The translations under genes and the position numbers were made by a program. DNA of 9,162 nt from Lientehia hominis (lineage in GTDB: Bacteria; Bacillota; Clostridia; Lachnospirales; Lachnospiraceae): the NCBI RefSeq assembly GCF_021044755.1, contig NZ_JAJNOR010000012.1, positions 1 to 9,162 of the forward strand, read 5' to 3'. Positions 5,574 through 9,162 of this stretch are shown piece after piece (the stretch's first letter is position 1; the number at the start of each line of letters is the position of its first letter). The notes under the pieces are model-generated. The model was not told where the DNA came from, did not search any database, and was given only the letters and a program-made list of their open reading frames with translations.

Positions 5574-7442
5574 CTATGATATCTTCGTGATAATTCCTCC
5601 TGAAATTGTAATTGTATAAACTCCCCCTGAATTATTTGGTACAGTAATGCTTCCTGAATAGGCATTTCGTGCATAAATGTTATCTGATACTATCTGCGTT
5701 TTACCGCTGCTACCCATATACATTCCTGCCAAAATATCGTTATTAGCACCAGTAAAAATCAGATTCTCTTGATTTAAAACCATTCTTTGTTTTCCATTTT
5801 TATCATAAACAGAAACACCATATCTGTTAAAGACCGCTTCTAATAAATCTCCATATATAGATAACCCGTCCGAATCTTTTCCTTGATGTATCGTTCCGTC
5901 GGAATAGAGTATAAATGTTCCGAAAAACTCTTTCCCGCCGTCTGTAGATCTTTGGCACGATATTACCCATGTTTTATCTTCTGTCGTGATTAACGGAGGT
6001 TGTATATATACACGATAGATAATCCCGCTGGGCATAGTAATATCTTTGTATATTGCCCGTTCTCCGATGTCCCATCCGCCAATTTTCCCTTTTGTTGTGA
6101 TAAATTCACCGGTATCCAGATTCCAAAAATTTCTTCCTGACCTATCCGCCAAAAGTCCCGTAACGATGATATCGGCAATAAGGCCATTCGCTGTAAGCGC
6201 CGTCGACCAATCCCAATCCCCATCCGCTATACGAACTTTGGATATCATCAGGCCCTGAGTACCAATTGCCAGCGCTCCATAAAGGGGGCTGTTCTCATCC
6301 AGATTTTCAAATAAGATCGCAACGACATCCTGCTTCTCCGCTACGTTATATTGTGCCTTTAAGCTCGTAAGCGCGCCATTGATAAATCCAGAAATCCTCT
6401 CAGCGATCACAGAACCATCCGGCCGGATGACTTCATCGATACGATTAGATATACTCTTGATCTCGCTCTCGATGCGTGGTACTGCCGCGGATATTGTGAC
6501 CACATCTAAATCATGGCGTTTCGGATATTCTTTGTATTCAACAACTCGATGTTTAATACGGATCTTACGACGCCGGTCAATCAGTGTCACCCCTTGATAC
6601 ATCTGAATGTTTCCGCTCATATTACGAATATCGCATTCGTAAGACCTGACAGGATACGCAAGCTCTTTTAATTTCTTTTTTGCGGCTTCCAGAAGGGATT
6701 TCGGAACCGTATACCGTTCATCGGACCATCCTATCGATATAATCCGGTTGCTATAGCCATTATCATCTATATATTCCTTTCCATTATTGATAGCGGCAAA
6801 AGTTAGCGGGACTCCGTTATCATCTTTTTTTCCATAGGCATACAGCCTAGTGGCAAAATCGGTACTGTTTCCTACAAAGCCGATGCTCCGCAGATTCAGC
6901 TCGTCGGTAAAATACTCCCCGCTGTCTGTATATTCCTCCGGATTAATTACCTTCAGGACTTTATTTAAGGTATCATAATTGACCACGGCACCATAAACTT
7001 CACAAGCCTTGCTCAAAATATCCAATGACACTACATTTTCAAGAGGCATCCCCTCACTGGCTTCCACGGTATCCCGTCTGGTAAAAGCTGTCACTCCCGA
7101 TACGCTCCATCCCTGCGGCTTAATTTGTTCTATCACCTCGGATAGTAAGCTGTCTGTTGTCCGGAACTCTCGCCAGAACTTCTCCCTCCAGTCGTCCAGG
7201 TCTATTTCACAATCAACCGTTGCAATGCCGTTGTGCTCATCCACATTTTTCACGATATAACGGTTTTTTTCATCCTCTATCCGTATTTCCTCCGCAATCC
7301 TCGGATACATCTCGTTTTCCGAGCTCATTTCAAAGTTCAACGCATCCCTACCATCATACATATGGCAAATGCTCCAGGAGTCATCCGGGAGCACTAAAGG
7401 ATAGAGGACGCTGCTATCTGCCGCATCGTATAATCTCAACAT
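5574..7442 (-). CDS. Tail-associated protein (Tal; prophage endopeptidase-tail family)
   Basis: A 622-residue baseplate hub protein. Residues 1-320 fit the N-terminal region of phage minor structural/Tal proteins: MLRLYDAADSSVLYPLVLPD, the GWSVSG segment near 111, SIGFVGNSTDFATRLYAYG near 186, and basic strands at 290-304. A helical linker (320-370) leads to a segment often seen in Firmicutes phage tails (YGALAIGTQGLMIS at 388-401, then GDWDWSTALTANGLIADIIV, GKIGGWDIG). The rest is beta-rich. I see no peptidase or lysozyme motif in the C-terminal half, so it is more likely structural or adhesive than wall-cutting. The ATG at 7442-7440 has GAGGTG six bases upstream, which overlaps the Dit stop codon; an earlier in-frame ATG at 7514 lies inside Dit. 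Confidence 0.85.
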   Translation of the reverse strand: MLRLYDAADSSVLYPLVLPDDSWSICHMYDGRDALNFEMSSENEMYPRIAEEIRIEDEKNRYIVKNVDEHNGIATVDCEIDLDDWREKFWREFRTTDSLLSEVIEQIKPQGWSVSGVTAFTRRDTVEASEGMPLENVVSLDILSKACEVYGAVVNYDTLNKVLKVINPEEYTDSGEYFTDELNLRSIGFVGNSTDFATRLYAYGKKDDNGVPLTFAAINNGKEYIDDNGYSNRIISIGWSDERYTVPKSLLEAAKKKLKELAYPVRSYECDIRNMSGNIQMYQGVTLIDRRRKIRIKHRVVEYKEYPKRHDLDVVTISAAVPRIESEIKSISNRIDEVIRPDGSVIAERISGFINGALTSLKAQYNVAEKQDVVAILFENLDENSPLYGALAIGTQGLMISKVRIADGDWDWSTALTANGLIADIIVTGLLADRSGRNFWNLDTGEFITTKGKIGGWDIGERAIYKDITMPSGIIYRVYIQPPLITTEDKTWVISCQRSTDGGKEFFGTFILYSDGTIHQGKDSDGLSIYGDLLEAVFNRYGVSVYDKNGKQRMVLNQENLIFTGANNDILAGMYMGSSGKTQIVSDNIYARNAYSGSITVPNNSGGVYTITISGGIITKIS

Positions 7443-7452
7443 ATCATTCACC

Positions 7453-8181
7453 TCACAAAAATACCGGGTAGAAAGAAACCTTAACCGGCACCTGTACAGA
7501 TACCTCGATTTCATTCATACCCGGCTCGGCTTTGGGAAAATCAATAAGATCCGTGTCCGCAAAGCGATTAATAGTATTTGACATTACCTGTCCAGTAATC
7601 CCATCTATGATAAACGGCTGGTTCGCCACTAAATTCTTTACCGTGATGCCCGCTATCCGCATACTTGAAATGGCTCTATTCGGCATGATTTCCAATTTCA
7701 ACCCGGTTGTCTGATTTCCCTCATTATAAACTGTTCCTGTTCCATTCAGTTCCACTGTGACAAGGGGCAAGCGGTATACTACGGCAAAAGATATCGTGAC
7801 AAAATGAAAATAATCAATATCCGGTTTTTCATCTGTATATCCATTCATCACCGCCACATATTCAAAACGGCTCTCTTCTGTAATGACGATGCAGTTTTTG
7901 CATTCCGCCAGAAGGTCAGATACATGGATCTCTGCCTCTTCTTCCGATGAACCCCCTACATAAAACCGAAAGGTCCTTCCTCTGGTCTGTATGCTGCTGT
8001 TGAACACATTCAACCCGCTCATGCCTGGGTTTTCCCTGAAATCCACTGTTAGTATCCCAGGAATCATATCTATGCCAACTAAGTCCGCGTTAAAACTTTC
8101 ATAGGCATCCTTCCCGTTTATGAGGCACCTGCTGCCTACTCGTTTATCTTTCTGGTAATACTTTGAATCATAGAATTGCAT
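7453..8181 (-). CDS. Distal tail protein (Dit)
   Basis: A 242-residue siphovirus-type distal tail protein. Dit forms the hexameric ring joining the tail tube to the baseplate. Typical features are the N-terminal half with VGIDMIPGILTVDFRENP and TFRFYVGG, a central FEYVAVMNGYTDEKP-type segment, and the C-terminal part with TGQVMSN and the closing DLIDFPKAEPGMNEIEVS. The ATG at 8181-8179 has a strong AGGAGG at 8189-8194 seven bases upstream; an adjacent ATG at 8184 is possible. The gene upstream should be the tape-measure protein, but a terminator and a CRISPR array are found instead. I see no convincing promoter directly upstream, so its expression is uncertain. Confidence 0.87.
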   Translation of the reverse strand: MQFYDSKYYQKDKRVGSRCLINGKDAYESFNADLVGIDMIPGILTVDFRENPGMSGLNVFNSSIQTRGRTFRFYVGGSSEEEAEIHVSDLLAECKNCIVITEESRFEYVAVMNGYTDEKPDIDYFHFVTISFAVVYRLPLVTVELNGTGTVYNEGNQTTGLKLEIMPNRAISSMRIAGITVKNLVANQPFIIDGITGQVMSNTINRFADTDLIDFPKAEPGMNEIEVSVQVPVKVSFYPVFL

Positions 8182-8202
8182 CATATCACCTCCTAGGTTT
8201 AT

Positions 8203-8232
8203 ATAAAACAAACGCTCCCCTCTCGGGGAGCG
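8203..8232 (-). terminator. Terminator between CRISPR array and tail genes
   Basis: CGCTCCCC (8213-8220) and GGGGAGCG (8225-8232) form a perfect 8-bp GC-rich stem with a 4-base loop. On the minus strand it is followed by TTTGTTTTATA. It begins 16 bases past the last repeat and should end the pre-crRNA, insulating the phage genes from the array. It could instead be a leftover terminator of lost phage DNA. Confidence 0.8.
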
Positions 8233-8248
8233 ATGTCATCACCACAAA

Positions 8249-8876
8249 ATTTCAAATCACAGGCTCTTCGCAGAGCCTGACTTGAGCAGCTTGGATCTGG
8301 GCAAAAATATTTCAATCCACAGGCTCTTCGCAGAGCCTGACTCATCCTCCTTGCCTCTTCGCTTCCCGGCGACGATTTCAATCCACAGGCTCTTCACAGA
8401 GCCTGACGAACTTTGACCGGCTTCCGGAGAGATTGAAAGGATTTCAATCCACAGGCTCTTCGCAGAGCCTGACATGGATACCGTCGACTCCAGAATGCAA
8501 TTCAGTAATTTCAATCCACAGGCTCTTCGCAGAGCCTGACGATCTTCCTGTATACCCAATAGGATGCCTCACGTTATTTCAATCCACAGGCTCTTCGCAG
8601 AGCCTGACTTTAAAACTGATTAATCGACAAGCTAATGAAATGATTTCAATCCACAGGCTCTTCGCAGAGCCTGACTAAAATGAGTATTATAATAAAAAGT
8701 GTCAAATATATTTCAATCCACAGGCTCTTCGCAGAGCCTGACTCATCAAGGGGTATTTAAAACAGCAAGGTCTTACATTTCAATCCACAGGCTCTTCGCA
8801 GAGCCTGACAAAGGCGGAACGGGATATGATTACCCATATGGCGATTTCAATCCACAGGCTCTTCGCAGAGCCTGAC
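8249..8876 (-). CRISPR. CRISPR array, type I-C-like repeat, 10 repeats and 9 spacers
   Basis: Ten 33-base repeats start at 8249, 8309, 8375, 8441, 8508, 8576, 8643, 8710, 8777 and 8844. Read on the minus strand, the repeat is GT, an 8-bp stem CAGGCTCT/AGAGCCTG closed by a GCGA tetraloop, then an 11-base tail TGGATTGAAAT. The tail matches the ending of type I-C repeats, in which Cas5 cuts at the stem base to leave an 11-nt 5' handle. Seen in plus-strand order, spacers are 27, 33, 33, 34, 35, 34, 34, 34 and 34 bases, all different. The repeat at 8249 has two changes and the one at 8375 has one (position 8396). The degenerate repeat marks the trailer end, so the leader is at the right and the newest spacer is 8810-8843. 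No cas gene is in the window, so the type call rests on the repeat alone. Confidence 0.95.
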
Positions 8877-8914
8877 AGCAAAAATACTCAAACTTTACGT
8901 CTATATCTTTTCCT

Positions 8915-8943
8915 ATTTTATCACATCTTAACAAATTTTTCAG
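8915..8943 (-). promoter_or_regulatory. Candidate pre-crRNA promoter
   Basis: On the minus strand, CTGAAA (8943-8938, four of six to consensus) is followed after 17 bases by TAAAAT (8920-8915, five of six), preceded by a TGA extended -10 element. The start would fall near 8908, about 30 bases before the first repeat. The -35 match is modest and the region is AT-rich, so confidence is moderate. Confidence 0.5.
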
Positions 8944-8980
8944 CTACAATTTCTCACTCTCCTATCCGGGCTTTAACTTT

Positions 8981-9039
8981 TGTGCACTTTTCTCGGTGCG
9001 AATCCCCCTAACATTTTCTGTGCACTTAGGATTCGCACC
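8981..9039. repeat. Leader inverted repeat with duplicated TGTGCACTT
   Basis: GGTGCGAATCC (8995-9005) and GGATTCGCACC (9029-9039) form a perfect 11-bp inverted repeat with a 23-base spacer. TGTGCACTT occurs twice as a direct repeat (8981-8989 and 9019-9027), one copy just left of the first arm and one just before the second arm. I recall comparable GTGCGAA-type inverted repeats in leaders of other type I-C loci but could not check this. It may guide spacer integration, regulate the array or end the upstream gene. Confidence 0.7.
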
Positions 9040-9050
9040 TAAATTCTGCT

Positions 9051-9161
9051 TTATTTTTGTATTCTTAAACTATTTCCCATAATCTGCAATGTCTGTAGCC
9101 TTTTGGTATCCTGCAAATTTACCGCATGATTTATAATTGCTATCCTATCCCACTCTTCGTT
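9051..9161 (-). CDS. Possible C-terminal end of a gene running in from the right
   Basis: On the minus strand one frame is open from the window edge to a TAA at 9053-9051, giving 36 residues (including RIAIINHAVNLQDTKRLQ and ending in NSLRIQK). The other two frames have stops. A type I-C locus would normally have cas2 here, but these residues do not resemble a Cas2 C-terminus. An open stretch this short can occur by chance, so this is tentative. Confidence 0.3.
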   Translation of the reverse strand, partial: NEEWDRIAIINHAVNLQDTKRLQTLQIMGNSLRIQK

Positions 9162-9162
9162 A

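Larger units (their letters stand above)
8877..9050 (-). promoter_or_regulatory. CRISPR leader region
   Basis: AT-rich non-coding DNA directly upstream of the first repeat in the direction of array transcription. It contains the candidate promoter at 8915-8943 and the inverted/direct repeat element at 8981-9039. Placement follows from repeat orientation and from the degenerate repeat at the opposite end. The leader would hold the signals for array transcription and new spacer insertion. Confidence 0.75.

Noticed and set aside
8195..8210. TTTATATAAA palindrome as a -10 box for the tail genes
   Set aside because: The matching -35 position falls inside the terminator stem and does not resemble consensus; it is better explained as the T-rich tail of the terminator.
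8199..8678. Reading frames on both strands through the CRISPR array with repeated LRRACGLK or ISIHRLFAEPD segments
   Set aside because: They arise because the 33-base repeat is a multiple of three; they have no start context and consist of repeats and spacers.
8282..8843. Self-targeting spacers against the prophage genes in this window
   Set aside because: Comparing the nine spacers by eye with both strands found only short chance matches (about nine bases, for example CCCCTTGAT near 6590). Targets outside the window cannot be judged.
9051..9161. Identification of the edge fragment as cas2
   Set aside because: Position fits, but the 36 residues show none of the usual Cas2 C-terminal sequence character, so I left it unnamed.

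Overview
The window looks like Firmicutes (Clostridia, probably Lachnospiraceae) chromosomal DNA. Shine-Dalgarno sites are strong AGGAGG types, base composition is moderate, and the protein families match those of prophages in that group. This placement is by recognition only. Every gene I accept lies on the minus strand, so transcription runs from high to low coordinates.

Right end (about 8249-9162): a CRISPR array of 10 repeats (33 nt) and 9 spacers. It is read on the minus strand and has a type I-C-like repeat. Its AT-rich leader lies to the right, with a candidate promoter (8915-8943) and an 11-bp inverted repeat combined with a duplicated TGTGCACTT (8981-9039). No cas gene is visible. 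A possible 36-codon C-terminal gene fragment (9051-9161) does not resemble Cas2. The trailer end has a degenerate repeat, a short spacer and a terminator (8203-8232).

Middle (2035-8181): a siphovirus-type baseplate and host-lysis module begins within 70 bp of the array's last repeat. The order is distal tail protein (Dit), tail-associated protein (Tal), BppU-type baseplate protein, a small knob-type tail protein, an XhlA-like membrane protein and a class V-type holin. The genes are tightly packed, each with its own ribosome binding site. The tape-measure gene that normally precedes Dit is absent. So is the endolysin that normally follows the holin.

Left (1-2030): a hicAB toxin-antitoxin operon starts exactly at the holin stop codon. 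It has a perfect-consensus sigma-70 promoter and phased ACGT operator boxes. Two terminators flanking a further hairpin separate it from a second operon, which encodes a ribbon-helix-helix regulator, a Bro-N antirepressor and the start of another gene. The promoter of that operon is overlaid by a perfect 13-bp inverted repeat built from two GGATATCC palindromes.

Overall this reads as a truncated or rearranged prophage abutting the trailer end of a type I-C-like CRISPR array, with regulatory and toxin-antitoxin cassettes at its other end. I see no clearly new protein system. The points most worth following are the CRISPR-prophage junction, hicAB in the expected endolysin position, and the well-defined operators and hairpins in the left third.
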